This document shows, piece after piece, positions 10,600 to 22,075 of a stretch of DNA of 64,000 nucleotides. Position numbers and translations under genes: made by a program. Position 1 is the first letter of the stretch; each line of letters opens with the position of its first letter. The DNA is from Prorocentrum cordatum (Eukaryota; Sar; Dinophyceae; Prorocentrales; Prorocentraceae): positions 393,818-457,817 of the forward strand of contig CAUYUJ010012169.1 in NCBI GenBank assembly GCA_963575745.1, in the 5' to 3' direction. The notes beneath the pieces are model-generated. The model was not told the origin of the DNA. It saw only the letters and a list, made by a program, of their open reading frames with translations, and did no database searches.

Positions 10600-11275
10600 C
10601 TTGGACAGATGGCAGACGAGGCCGACGACGAGTCGGCACAAGTGGAAGGGGTATTGAGGGCAAAAGATATACAGCAGGCGCTGAACATACGCTTGAAGAC
10701 GGCGCGCATGCACGCGCAGCAGCTGCGGGACCCGGCGGCGTCGGAGTGGATATGGGTCGCGGCCCCCGCGGACGCCCCGCCCACTGTCGCCCCCGAGGCC
10801 GCAGGGAAGAAACACGAAGAAGCAGCGGCGATACCCGAGCTGAAAACTCAAGTGGGCCCTCCTCATTTGTCAATCGCGCGAGCCGCGTTCAAGTCGTTAA
10901 AGGAGGACGGACGAGAAGGTGCGCGCTCTTCTGGAGCCGTCTCAGGTGCTGATTGCATTATGCGACCAGTTCGTCTCGAAAGTATCGATGGGCGACTTGG
11001 GCTTGGTCATTCGTCACTTCCGTGTGTGGAGGTGCTACAGCGAGAATTTCTGTCGCATCCAGTTCAGCATCCTGGGCGAGTTTCAGATTCCCCTGGGCGA
11101 GGGTCAGGCAGCGGTGTCAAAGCCCCTGCTGGAGCAGGCGGTGATCAAGGCGCTGATTCACCTCGAGGGTCGCCTCAAGCCCGGCACCGCACCTGTGGGC
11201 CACCTCGAGATGATGGCGCAGAAGTTGTTGGATCGGGGCAAGCTCAAGGGGAAGAGCCGTGGAAGCGGCGGATGA
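10600..11275 (+). pseudogene. Coding-like segment of unknown function, one frameshift
   Basis: Two adjoining open segments look like real protein. One (about 10600-10905) reads an acidic-then-helical stretch with DIQQALNIRLKTARMHAQQL. The other, in the next frame (about 10908-11275), contains ALCDQFVSKVSMGDLGLVIR and RIQFSILGEFQIPLGEG and ends at a stop. The frame changes by one base near 10910. It could be ORF1 of another retroelement, or an exon or retrocopy of a host gene; I do not recognise the family. It lies directly after LINE A in the same orientation. Confidence 0.4.
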
Positions 11276-12203
11276 TGGCGCTACGTGAGAGGATTCGTCT
11301 AAAAGAGCTGAGCGCACGATCGTCGGAGGCGTCTACACTGCCGGGCCACAGTCTGTAACCTCTTGGACACGACCTTGTCAGAGCGCGCCTCCCTTCGGGG
11401 AGGTTCACACGTCGCCGCTGGCGTGACGCACCGCCCTGGGGGGCTCGGGTTGGAGGATGGTTGCCCTTGCCCCCATGTAGCGGCGGTGTGCGGATCAGGT
11501 TCTGCCGCCTCGAATGCTTCTGATGCGCGCTGCAGCTTACTACAGAGTGCTACGATATGGACATGGCTCACCCCCTGGACGTGAACTATTTCTTTGCCTA
11601 CTACCTGTTCCCCTTCTCCCTCGTCGCCCGAGCCCGTTGATGCCCGCTTCGCTGTACTTTGGGGCGCCGCCCAGCTGCCGCCCCCCCCCCCCCCCCCTCC
11701 TCACCTCTGGAGGATCGGACTTGTTTGTGAGGGTCGGCTTTGTCTTTGTGAGCCCCGCTCCCCCCTCCGCTGCTGATTGCTTGCTCTCCTTCTGCGTTGT
11801 CATTGCTCCCTTCTTCGTTCGTGCGCGCCCTCTTTGTCGCCTCTCTCGCCCCGTCGTTCCTCTTGCGTCCGTCGCGCTTGCCTGCTGGGGAGTGGGTGGC
11901 TCGAATTCGGGAGGGCTCGGGCGCTCCAGGGGCCTGCCTGGGGCCTTCCGTCCTGGAGTATCGGCCCCTGCGGAGCCCGAGAGGTACCGCGCCTCCCGCT
12001 CGCACGGGTTTCACTGTTTGCGATCGGTCTCGCACTCGTTCGAATGCTGGGCTGCACGGTGCGCTTCACCCTGACCTCGATCGGTATTCGTTCGAACGAT
12101 TGTCAGAGGTGTTATGTTGTAATCCTTGCATTAGCAGCATCAGGCATGTGACATCATACATGCAGCGCAATGCCGAATCGTCTTCTGTTGCTTCTTCCTA
12201 TGT
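11276..12203. other. No gene recognised
   Basis: Pyrimidine-rich with a poly-C run at about 11680-11697. The open frames on both strands overlap without motifs. Confidence 0.4.
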
Positions 12204-12480
12204 TTATGATTCCTCCTCCTCCTCCTCCTCCCCCTCCTCCTTCTCCTCCTCCTCCTCCTTCTCCTCCTCCTCCTCTTCCTCCTCCTCCTTCTCCTCTTCC
12301 CTCCTCCTCCCCTTCCCTCCTCCTCCTCCTCCTCCTCCTCCTTCTCTCCTCCTCCTCCTCCTCCTCCTCCTCCTCCTCCTCCCCCTTCTCCTCCTCCTCT
12401 TCTTCCTCCTCCTCCTCCTCATCATCATCATCATCATCCTCCCCCACCATCTTCCTCCTCCCGCCCCCCTCCTCCTCCCT
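12204..12480 (+). repeat. (TCC)n microsatellite, facing the GGA tract at 12640
   Basis: About 275 bp of TCC with CTT and TCA interruptions. Together with the GGA tract 160 bp downstream it forms an inverted pair. Confidence 0.95.
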
Positions 12481-12639
12481 CCTCGTCCCACGCCCGCCGT
12501 GGAGAGCCAGCGCCGCGCTGCGCTCACCGTAGCTACCGCGCGCCCCGTGGCGCCAATGGCGCGCCGCAAGGGCGAGAGGTGAGCGGCCGCGCAGGCGAAA
12601 GGGACGAGGCCGCGCGCCCCGCACTGGGGAAGGGGGGGC

Positions 12640-12832
12640 GAGAAGGAGGGAGAGGAGGAGCAGGAGGAGGAGGAGGAGGAGGAGGAGGAGGGAGCAGGAG
12701 GGAAGAGGAGGGAGGAGGAGGGAAGAGGAAGAGAAGGAGGAGGAGGAGGAGGAGGAGGAGGAGGAGGAGGAGGAGGAAAAGCAGGAGGAGGAGCAGGAGG
12801 AGGAGCAGGAGGAGGGGTGGACGCACTGCTGA
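12640..12832 (+). repeat. (GGA)n microsatellite
   Basis: Near-pure GGA/GGAGCA triplets, complementary to the TCC tract at 12204-12480. The spacer 12481-12639 is GC-rich and without a recognisable feature. Confidence 0.95.
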
Positions 12833-13112
12833 AGGGGGGAGGGGGGGGAGGGGCGGAGGTTGAGAGAAAGCCCCCGGCATGCTTCCCCCGTGTGCAGGAT
12901 CGGCGTTCGTCCTGCCGTTTCGGACGCCGCGTCGATCACGTCTTCAGGTCCGGGATCGGCACGAGGCCGCGCGTCCCCGCCCCCCCCCCGCGGCCGAAGG
13001 TCGGGTCGAGTCGGAGGAGGAACCGTCAAGCTCCGCAGCGCAGTCTGGGCCGGCCCCCCTCTGCGGGAGGCCACAAGTGCGGAGCGTAGAGCTCAGAAGC
13101 GGTGTTGGCATA

Positions 13113-13350
13113 CTTCAAGCAGTGGGGAAGCGTCCTGGCTCGCCTATAGTCCTACCAAACAATGTTCTAAGAACTTTTTGTGGTATCCACGAAATGTTCT
13201 TAGAACGCTTCTGGCTGGGACTGTCTTGTTTTAACACATCGGGTTAATGTTCCAAGAACAGTGTTTTTGTTATTATAACATTTTTGGGTTCTCAGAACAT
13301 TCCATGGTAGGACTATAGGAATGCCGGGACGGTCGGCCCCTGCTCAAATA
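13113..13350 (+). mobile_element. MITE-2, copy 1
   Basis: Terminal inverted repeats are visible as CCTATAGTCCTACCA-N-ATGTTCT on the left (13142) and the complementary AGAACATTCCATGGTAGGACTATAGG on the right (to about 13320). Weaker inverted similarity (TTCAAGCAGTGG against CCCCTGCTCAAA) extends about 30 bp further on each side. The interior is AT-rich with no open frame. A second copy lies at 22834-23060. Confidence 0.75.
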
Positions 13351-14276
13351 CTTTGATTCCGCTCTGCTCGCCCGGCGGCCAAAAAACACGGCGGCCCAAA
13401 CCCACCCACCGAGGCCAGGGGCCCAAGACCGTGGCCTTACGAGTCTCCCGCCAAGGGGGGAGGGGGGAGGGGAAACGTGAAACTCGAGTTCGCCAGAACT
13501 CGGGTTTGCCGACGTTTGTGTGAGCGGGCCCGTCCTGGATGTTGACGGTCCTGTGTTCGTGGGACGTTTGCAGCGGGAATTGGCGTCAAATTTCAGATGG
13601 CGAGGTCCGGGTCGGGTGAAGGGGGGGAGGGTTGGGATATTTTTGGTCGCGGACTCGGCGTTAGCACCAGTCGGAGGAGCCAGGTGGAGATTCCAGAGAG
13701 CGAAGTTGCACTGGGGCATGGGACGAGGGACAGGGGCAGCCGCAGAGGGAGGGAACCATGGGGGCGGCACTCAAAAAAAAGGCTAAGCTTGTCTGCGTGC
13801 TTGGTGCCACGGCCCACGCTCCGAGCGGAGTCTTGCGAACGGGCGGCCGACGGGGGGCTGGGACAGGAAGGGGGGGGGGTACGACAACGCGCGCGGCGGC
13901 CCCAGCCTAAGTCTCGGTCGGTCGAGGTGAAGCTGCAGCGCTGCGGCCGGTACCCCCGGGGGAGCGCGCCGAGTTCGGCCAGATCCGGGCAGACCCCCTG
14001 CGTTCCCCGCCGTTCTCCCTGCGAGCGGCGCCGGCGTCGGGACTCTGTGCCCGCGCGCTGCTGGCTGCGGCCCCGCCCCTGGGCGGCGCCTTTCCTCGAC
14101 ACAGTGGCGCCTGCGGGCGACGGGAGGCGCCAGGAAAGAAGGTCGTGTGAGCTAATTCGTTGACCTTCCCCTTTGCTGACCCCCCCCCCCGTTTCGTCTG
14201 ACCCGAGAAGTCCCGGGGGGGGGGGGATCACCATGAGGGTGCTTTGGGCGTTTTTTGTTGCCCATTTGGGCCGCCG
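13351..14276. other. No gene recognised
   Basis: GC-rich sequence with G and C homopolymer runs near 13870, 14180 and 14215. The open frames on the two strands are mutual shadows of high GC content. Confidence 0.4.
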
Positions 14277-14356
14277 CCGCCTCCTCCTTCCTCCTCCTCC
14301 TCCTCCTCTTCCTCCTCCTCCTCCTCCTCCTTCTCCTCCTCCTCTTCCTCCTCCAG
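14277..14356 (+). repeat. (TCC)n tract directly upstream of the LINE B spliced-leader relic
   Basis: About 80 bp of TCC/TCT triplets that end ten bases before the leader-like sequence. A similar tract precedes the leader-like sequences of copies C and E. Confidence 0.9.
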
Positions 14357-14365
14357 AGAGGGAGG

Positions 14366-14402
14366 TCCGTAGCCATTTTGGTTCAATCCATTTGGGTTCA
14401 AG
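14366..14402 (+). other. Double relic of the dinoflagellate spliced leader
   Basis: TCCGTAGCCATTTTGG plus TTCAA (14366-14386) matches the 22-nt dinoflagellate spliced leader except for one C-to-T change and the last base. It is followed at once by a second, shortened leader, CCATTTGGGTTCAAG (14388-14402), which starts where the internal AG of the leader can act as an acceptor. This arrangement is the known signature of messages that were trans-spliced, copied back into the genome and trans-spliced again. It stands 5' of LINE copy B, and the likely ORF1 start is about 200 bp downstream. Confidence 0.85.
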
Positions 14403-14598
14403 ATGTTTTTGTCCCTCGGGCTTGAAGTGGATACCTCAAGTCGGAGGCTAGCTCCCGGTTCAGTTAGCCTGTCGAGCTGCGCGCTGCTGGGGCCAAGTGA
14501 CTGCCTCCTCTGACGACTTGTGCATAGCGCAGGCTGGGTAAGCTTAGGCCTTTCCAGTTCCTGGCTTGGTGCTGTGTTGATGGGACTCACGCCTGTCC

Positions 14599-16066
14599 AT
14601 GACGCCAACACCCCCCGCAAGCTCAAAAAGGAAAGAAGGAGAAAAAGGACAAGTCTGAATCTCTCTCGTCCCGTCTCGCAGGTCGATTCGCTCTTCTGTT
14701 TCTGGAGCATTTGATACCCCTGGCCTCTGGAGGCACGACAAAGCACAAGGGAGGCATGCATATCGGAACCACGACACAGGTGCCCGTGGATCTACAGATG
14801 GTGGCTTACAGGGAGTTGCCATTCCTCTCCGAGCCGTTATCGCTCGTGCGCTGCGAGACCTGGACGAGGCCCCCACCTTCCCCTCCCAGCAAGTTCCCCG
14901 CGGAGGCTCCTCTGCTGGATCCCGCAGGTCGCGCAGCCAGGGCCGCTGCGGCGCCCATGATGCAGCGCATTACGGCATCGCCACGCCCGACGGCCGGGCT
15001 GCCGCGCCTGACCTCGAGGAACTGCCCGCCGTCATCGCCAACCCGGAGGCGGGTGCTGCTGCAGCGAGTGGGTCGCCTCCTACGAGTACCACGCCTACGT
15101 CATTGCCTCCTCCGCCACCTCAGCGTCCATGGGCGGCGGCCGCCGGCCCTCCTGGAGGTGGTGTTCCCGATTCCTAGACGCAAGCAGATATGTTGGGCGG
15201 ATAGAGCTTCGCGGACTTCAAGAAGACGGCCATCGATGAGTTCACGCAGGCAGTTATATCTGCACGGCACACACGTCTCCCTGAGGCGCTGGCGCAGGCC
15301 ACCGCGCTGCTCATCAGCAATTATGCGGAGAAGCTCAATGATCAGATCCGTCGGGTCCGCGACGACATGGCCCGCCAAGATGCGCGGATTACCTCCGTCA
15401 CCGACCAACTAGCTAAGCGCAACCATCGTCTGGGTCACTAAGGAGCTGGGCCTGGCCAGAGCTCGCCCCAGGGAGACGCCCATTACATCGGGCGATTGGG
15501 GCGATTGGAATCGCCCGACTGACACCACTATCCTCCAGATCCGCGGGGCCAGCGCGGCACCTACAGTTTCAGTGGCGGACGCCTTGCAAGAATGGTTGGA
15601 TGCAGCAAACCTCAAGCTGGGCGAGCACGCTGACACCTTTGGAGACGACATGTCGAAGCGGCACGTCCTCTCGGCCCGATGCCCACGGAGGCGTCGAGCG
15701 CAGCTCCAGCTGCGCACTGGCGCTGGCAGGTGGAGACCTTTCTCGGCGTCAGCGGGGCCTGCTACCACCCCTGTCTACATCTAGGCGGACAAGAAAAGGA
15801 AGGAGGTCGCTACGGAGATGGCGCTCAAGGAACTACGCAAGGCAGTCTTGGACGAATGTGGTCTCCATCCCTTCGCTGACCGTGATGATGGACAATTGTT
15901 TACAAAGTGGGAGCCGCTCGCCAAGGCATCGTTTGTCGCGGGTTCTCGCATGCCGAAGGTTGAGTGGAATGTCTCCGCCCTTGCCGATGCGAGCCAGACC
16001 CTCGCGCGCGCCTGCCAGCTCGCGAGGCGGGCGTTCTGCGGCAAGGAGGTCACGCGGCGCGTGTAA
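14599..16066 (+). pseudogene. LINE B ORF1-like region (basic, Pro-rich, coiled coil, nucleic-acid-binding part)
   Basis: From an ATG at 14599, one frame runs to 15438 with stops only at 14656, 15175, 15202 and 15439. It encodes a basic start, a Ser/Arg- and Pro-rich section (about 14690-15174), and an amphipathic helix (about 15205-15438) reading AEKLNDQIRRVRDDMARQDA, typical of a coiled coil. After a one-base shift the frame continues with TTILQIRGASAAPTVSVADA and LQEWLDAANLKLGEHADTF (about 15524-15640). This matches in pattern the ORF1 of copy C (RAPDGTNIKVTCLL through WVRGASL). A last piece (15785-16066) contains KWEPLAKASF and VEWN. The role in LINEs is to coat element RNA. The assignment rests on position and on similarity between copies B and C. 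Confidence 0.6.
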
Positions 16067-16079
16067 CAGGCCCTTTGGT

Positions 16080-16905
16080 GGCCAACACTTACGCTTCGCA
16101 TCCTGGAACGGCTCCTCGCCGTTGCACTTCGACGCCGGCAAGATGCGCGCGCGCCTGCAGCACTTGCGCCGGCTGGCTGCGTCGGAGACCACTGTCGGCT
16201 GGAAAGAGGCCCATGGCGATCAGGGGGCGATGAATGAGATTATCCAGCGGGTCGCTTTCCAGCACGCCGCGCCGTGATAGTGGGGCCACTCGCGCTTTCG
16301 GCGCGATGACGCCAGCGCCGACTACGGGCGCCGTGGATATGTCTTCGGAAGTTGCGTTATCTGCCGCGCGAGTGGCTTCGCCTTATTCCACTGGAGCGCC
16401 CATAACTACAGCGTCGACGCCTCCGCGCCGCAATTGACGAGGGCTCGATTGCAAGAACATCTCGAGCAAGACCATTTTCAACCAGCAGAGAAGACGGTCG
16501 CTGCGGCCGGCGACTTCAACATCACGGACGAGGAGCCGGAACGCATTGATTTCGCGCAGTTGGCTGCAGAATTCGGCGCGCATGCCGACGTTGAAGGCGG
16601 CGCATCATCCACCCCGCCCCCATCGTTGGCTTCGGCGATGCGCCAGGCACCCATGGTCGGCCGCGCGCTGGTCGACCTGGCGACCGCGCGCGGCGCGTTA
16701 TTTTCAGGCAGATGACGGAGCTCGCAGGGGGGGGCTTCTCACGCTGGGATGCGACCGCTGGCGCTTCATCCAAAATTGATCTCTGCTTCACCTCTCGCCC
16801 GTCTTGGCGCCTTCGACAAGCGCGCCAGTCCGCGCGTTTTGCCGCCGAGCCCCACGAGGTCTTCTGCAAAGGATTAAGGGGGCAATTCTGCCCTTATCGT
16901 TCTCG
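16080..16905 (+). pseudogene. LINE B ORF2 endonuclease (EEP domain), frameshifted
   Basis: It opens with LRFASWNGSSPL and, after about 40 residues, KEAHGDQGAM, matching the first strand and the catalytic Glu-His-Gly segment of LINE EEP endonucleases. In another frame it continues with a TVAAAGDFNIT (about 16492-16524) metal-binding GD.N motif. Then, in a third frame, comes SKIDLCFTSRPSWRL (about 16769-16812), the conserved segment before the last strand. The expected final SDH segment would fall near 16870 and is not readable. At least two frame changes are needed, so the domain cannot be made from this copy. Confidence 0.75.
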
Positions 16906-17849
16906 CCCGCTCCGGAAGTGGTTTGCCGCGGTCGCCTGCGCTCGCAAGTGGCGTCCGAGCTCGAGGCTCTCGCGCAGCTCTCCTCGTTGCAGTCCGACCC
17001 GCAGCGACTGCTGATGACAGTTGCCCGAGTGCGACAGTTTGCTGGATTCGTCGTTCGCGATGTCCTGTTACGGCCCCCCCGACTTCCTCGTCCTCTCGCG
17101 CAACGATCAGTCGAAGCGTCGCTGGATGCGTGCGGCGGCAAGATCTGCGGCTATCCAGGGCAACTGCGTTTCAGTCCCCGTGGGCGCGGGATCTTCGGCA
17201 TCCCGGGGCAGAAAGTCGCCCTGCTCGACCCGCGGGGCTCGCGGGCCCTCCGCGGGGGGGGCCCGGCGCCAAGAAGCAGCATGTCGACGCAGGGCTGCTG
17301 CAGCTGCAGCAGTCGAACCTGCCAGAGGACGACATCGGAGACTTCTCGGGCAGAGGCGTGCTCTAGCTCGGGCCCCCAGCTCTGGAACACGCTTCGGCGA
17401 CGGACGCGCCTGGCCTCCGCGGCGGTGGATCAGGCACAGCTGAGCCGACGACGTCGGGCCTCTTGCAGGCCATGCCCGCTGCGCCTGCTCTAGGTGATCT
17501 CGCCCCTACTCGGGCTGCGTCTGGAGAGGAAGAGGTTGCTCGTGCTCTGGCCAGCCACCAGGCCCCGATCTCCGGCAGGCCTCACGAGGCCCCCGCGGCG
17601 CCCCGAAGTTCCTCGAGCGGTTCGCCAGCACCAGGGGCGACAGCAACATCCGCCCCCCCACTCTGGAAGACGCGGGGCGCATCCTTGCTCGGGCTTCTTA
17701 GGCGGCCCCAGGCCCAAATGGGCTTCACGACGCGGCCTGGCGTTCTGGCCGTGGCCCTCTGGTCCTCCTGACGGTCTTCCAGCGGATCATGAAGGGCAAC
17801 CTCATGGGCTCTGGCTTCTCGGCCACGCTGGCTGCGTTCGTCCCCGAGG

Positions 17850-18650
17850 CCCCAGATGGCACGCGCCAACACGACGATACGTGGAAGATTAAATCATTGC
17901 CTTCACCCCGTGATAGGCGCCGTTGGTGCCGTCGCCCAGAACGGGCTCATTAGCCATCGCAACTTTCTCAACAATGTCGTGGACCTCGACGTCCACGCGC
18001 GGGTCGCCAGCATCCGTGCCCAGGGCCCCCCGGAGGCTACCCCCGCGCCGATGGCCTTCGATTTCGCGCGGGCCCCCCCTTCGGTCAGCCAGCGCTGGCC
18101 CGAGTTGGCCGCTCAGCGGCCCCGGGGCCCCACCCGCTCAAGAAGGCCTTCCGCGTGCTGTATCATTGTTCGACCAGCTAATTTGGAGGCTCATCGCTTT
18201 CTTGTCTTTATTATATGTCCTCGGGGGTTCTTCGAAGCTGCCCCCTAAGTGGATCCCTCTGCACTGTAGCCTCCAATCCGTTCATCCTAGACCTCGAGCG
18301 CGGTCTGGTATCTCATGTGCGCCCACTGGGGACATCGCGCTCGCGCGCGGATGATCTGGGGGCCGTTGTCTACCATCGACAAGTTTGTCCTCGTCTGTCT
18401 CGCATCTTCCGGCTCACGGGTAAGTTTGCCAACCTGCACCTCAAGCACAATAAATGCATTGTCATTTCATTGCGCAATCCTCATGATGAGAAATCGATAC
18501 GGCAGCTCCGTGATGCGTTGCGTTCTGCCGATGCGAGTTGGGCTGGTTTGGGCATCGCCGACGCTGCGAGACCTGGGATGCCCAGTGGGACCTGGCGCTT
18601 CGCATGCTTCCCAGCGGCTCGCCCCTCTAGCGCGCTCTGCGCGCCGCTGA
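17850..18650 (+). pseudogene. LINE B reverse transcriptase, frameshifted
   Basis: Motifs appear in order. RLNHCLHPVIGAV and QNGLISHRNFLNNVVDLD (about 17887-17995) form the template-grip segment. MAFDFARAPPSV (about 18051-18086) is motif A, with the usual DF.AAFPS altered. In the next frame GVLRSCPLSGSLCTVASNPF (about 18218-18277) is motif B. SRADDLGAVV (about 18340-18370) is motif C with the DD pair kept but the preceding residue changed. NLHLKHNKCIVI (about 18433-18468) is the segment after motif C. The 950 bp between the endonuclease and this region is a linker with no motif. The frame change between A and B makes it non-functional. Confidence 0.8.
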
Positions 18651-19333
18651 GTTCAGTCGTCGAGGAGCCGCCGTTAGCGCGATGGTGGAGCTCTACCGCG
18701 CGCGCGCCCCCCCCCCCCCTGGCGCCGGGCAACGACGCGGCTCAGGTCGCCCCCCTCAGCTTCAGAGATGCGCGGTGTCAAAGGCCGCTGATTGCCCGCC
18801 TGTATCGAGCGCCATGCTCCATGCAACGCACAGGGGGCTGCATCTCGCTCGGCGCGTGGCACGGCCCGCACTTCGACTCCATGTCCACGCTAGCTGCGGC
18901 CGCGCGTATGCGAGCAGTTGTGGTCACGTGCTCTACGTGGGCGGCGGGCCTCCACTTCTTGCGCGCTCGTCTCATCGACGTCGGCGCGATGAACCCGTGG
19001 GCTTCGCCGATCATGCCCCCCCGCTTCGGGAAGCCCCCCCCGTTTGCGGCCGCGCTGGCCGATGCGGCCGCGGGGTTCGCTGCTGAACCGCACCTGGCGC
19101 AGGGCGGTGCTGCGGCGCGTGCGCCGTTTGACGGCGGCGCGGGAGCGGCCCCGCCATGCGTCGCTGAACCCTTCTGCTCTGGCGCCCCGCTGGCTGGTTT
19201 TTTCGCGCCGCGGACCGCGCGAGGCGACTGGGGGCAGACTACCCTGTGGGAGGCCGAATGATATGGCATAATATATGTTGCACTGCGCTCACGAGGGCGG
19301 TCTTCCCCCTCCTCGCCTCGGGGCCCCGCTGCA

Positions 19334-19930
19334 TTGGCGGCTGCGGCATCTCTTTCTGCGCTGCAGAAATGCTTGCGCAGCGCGCCCCGCGCGTTGGCCA
19401 CCATCGCCATCGAGACCTTCCTGGGCGGATGGATCACCGACCATCGGACGCAGCTCGCAGTCCCATGCAAGTATGGCTGTCCTCTGGGACGTGACGCCAT
19501 TCAGCACTACATCCTCGAGTGCCCGAGGAGCATGGTCTTTGCTGCCCTGGCCCTGAGGATGGACCTCCCTTGTCTTCCCGACTTTCGCCTGGGCCTGCGC
19601 GGTGGATCGTTGGCCTTCGCGGTTGCTCAGTACCACCATTGCCGCCTGGTGTCGCACAACGTGGTTGGGACTGCCACGTATGCTGAAGCCCTGGCTTTGG
19701 CCGCGCAACCCCTTCTGCACCGTGGCCAGCGGACGCTTCTTCGTCGGCCGACGCTCTTCGCAGTGGCGAAGCTGGCTCGAGAAGAGCGCGACCGTCTCCC
19801 ATCATACACAGGCGAGGAAAACCGTGAGCTGATGCCTGAACCGCCTTCATCTGATCAGTTTGCGCACCCGAACATCCATGATCCCGGGGGGCCTCTTCCC
19901 CGCCTAACCCGCAGAACTCGACTGCGGTGA
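19334..19930 (+). pseudogene. LINE B C-terminal segment with zinc knuckle
   Basis: A 198-residue open segment. FLGGWITDHRTQL is followed by CKYGCPLGRDAIQHYILEC (C45-x3-C49-x8-H58-x4-C63; 19466-19522), the CCHC finger found after the reverse transcriptase of many LINEs. The later part is Leu/Ala-rich with no further motif. The stop at 19928-19930 is a plausible genuine ORF2 end. Confidence 0.75.
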
Positions 19931-20732
19931 CCTGGGTATCCGCCGTGCTTGGTTGTGGGGCTTGCGTGCTTCCTGGGACTGTTCCCCTGAACCCGCGGAC
20001 TCTTGAGCACTCTGGAGACGCTTGGGGGTCTTCTCCTCCTTCGAGGTTTGGGCCGTCTGAACCTCCTTCCTCTTCCTCCCTTTCTGACCCCGATAGCGCC
20101 CAGATGTGCCACTTCCAGCTTGTCGATAATGAGATGCCAGGGGGCATCATACCCAGCAGTTGTCAGCTCCCCCCTGCGCAGCCCCACCTGGTTGAGGAAG
20201 GCTGCCTGCGCACCAGGGGTCGCGGGTAGGGAGACGGATCCCCCTCTGCTACGCTCCGCCTCCTCCAGGGAGGAATGACGAGGCTGGGAGGGAGGGAGGA
20301 GGGATCACCACGAATGGAGGAGGGCCTGAGGGACAAATTGTAGCCGGAGTACAGTATCCCCAAACAGGGTTTTTGTTAACCCACCTGCGGCGCCCGAGGT
20401 CGATCGCGTGCCCGTCCAGTGCGGGCTGGCATGGCATGTTAGAACATGATAGCATGATGTTTGCACATGAGATGTTTACACGACAATTTGTGTGACGCAT
20501 GCCTACTAAGAAGCCAACGCTGGAGGGTGTCGTGCTCTCTCTCTCTCTCTCTCTCTCGCACCTGGTCGACGAGTAAGCTGTCGGGTCGGCACTGTCAGAG
20601 GCTCCACCGCCATGCTGTGAACTCGGAAGCAACTGCAAGAGGAAGCGGGGGAGGGCGCGGAAACGAGGGAGGCCATGTCGTGATGGGTTCCCCTTGTCGT
20701 CCCGGTTGCCCTGGATGGAACGTATTGGAAGG
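19931..20732. other. No gene recognised
   Basis: Includes a short (CT)n run at about 20536-20558 and a modestly AT-richer patch at 20380-20500. Nothing else is identifiable. Confidence 0.4.
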
Positions 20733-22075
20733 ATGTCTCAAACGAAACGGGCCGGACAACCTCTCGCACACGCTCTGACAAGTCCACGTCGCACTCGCTT
20801 CCCGTTAGGTCCTCTCCTGCAACTCCCTTCCTTCTCCCTCCTCCTCCTCCTCCTCCTCCTCATCCCCCTCCTCCTGCCTGTTCCCTCATCCACATCATTC
20901 TCCTTTTCCTTCTCCCTTCCTTCTCCTCCTCCTCTTTCTCCTCCTCCTCCCCCACCTCCTCTTCATCCCGAAGGGCATCTCGGAGCCCAGAGTTGCGAGG
21001 ATATCTCCAGCGTAACGGGCTGGACCACCTCGCGCGCGGCATCTCGGACCCCAGAGTTGCGACGATGTCTCGGGCGAAACGTGCCGCGAGGAAGTCTCAG
21101 GCGAAACGGGCCGGACCACCTCGAGCGCGGCGTCTCAGAGCTTCGAGTCGCGGGGGCCTTCTGGGGCCTCCTGGGACCTCCTGGGGCTTCCTCCTGGGCC
21201 TCCTGCGGCCTCCTGGACCCCACCTGGGGGTTCTGAAGCTTCTTGGGGCTCCCAGAGGGGGGATGTCTAACATGCGGCCGTCTGGGCCCCCCCAAATGGG
21301 GGGCCAGAAGAGCAGGAACAATCAACGAATCGGCACCGGATGTGTATTAACTTGACACGTTCTGATAGGGGACCTCCTGGGGCCACCTGGGAGCCTCCTG
21401 GGAATCTCCTGGGGGCCCCGGGGGCCTGTCCTGGGCGTCCTGCGGCCTCCTGGACCACCTCTTGTGCGGCATCTGGGAGCTCAGAGTTGCGAGAATGTCT
21501 TGTGCGAAACGGGCCGGACCACCTGGCGCACGGCATCTCAGAGCTCAGAGTTGCGAGGATGTCTCAGACGAGACGGGCCGGACCACCTCGCGTAGGGCAT
21601 CTCAGAGCTCAGAGTTGCGAGGATGTCTCAGGCGAAACGGGCTGGACCACGTCGCGCGCGGCATCTCCGAGGTCAGAGTTGCGAGGATGTCTCAGGCAAA
21701 ATGGGCTGGACCACCTCTTGCGCGGCAACTCGGAGCTCAGAGTTTCGAGGACGTCTCAGGCGAAACGGGCCAGACCACCTCGCGCGCGGCATCTCAGAGC
21801 TCAGAGTTTCGAGGACGTCTCAGACGAAACGGGCCGGACCACCTCTCGCGCGGCATCGCAAGAGTGCGAGGATGTCTCAAGTGAAACGAACCGGACCACC
21901 TCTTGGGCGGCATCTCGGGGCACAGAAGGCGAAACAGGCCGGACCAATTCTTGCGCGGCATTTGGGAACTCAGAGATTGGAGGATGTCTCAGGCGAAACG
22001 CCCAATCCCAGACAACTCAGAAACGAGAGTTGCAAGGATGTCTCAGGCGAAACGGCCCGGACCACCAAATTTTTT
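20733..22075 (+). repeat. 63-bp tandem repeat array with two interruptions
   Basis: About 15 units read GGATGTCTCAGGCGAAACGG, then GGACCACCTCGCGCGCGGCA, then TCTCAGAGCTCAGAGTTGCGA. Regular 60-64-bp spacing runs from about 21455 to 22060, with earlier units at 20733, 20999, 21062 and 21100. The array is interrupted by a pyrimidine-rich tract (20815-20965) and by a segment of CTCCTGGGG-type repeats (about 21150-21450). Because 63 is a multiple of three, most frames stay open and give long but meaningless Arg-rich translations. Confidence 0.9.

Larger units (their letters stand above)
14366..19930 (+). mobile_element. LINE copy B, near full length, degraded
   Basis: The order on the + strand is spliced-leader relic, ORF1-like region with coiled coil (14599-16066), EEP endonuclease (about 16080-16905), linker, reverse transcriptase (about 17870-18650) and a C-terminal CCHC-type zinc knuckle (19466-19522), ending near 19930. 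At about 5.6 kb it is the most complete LINE in the window. Multiple stops and frame changes show it is inactive. No poly-A tail is visible after 19930. Confidence 0.8.
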
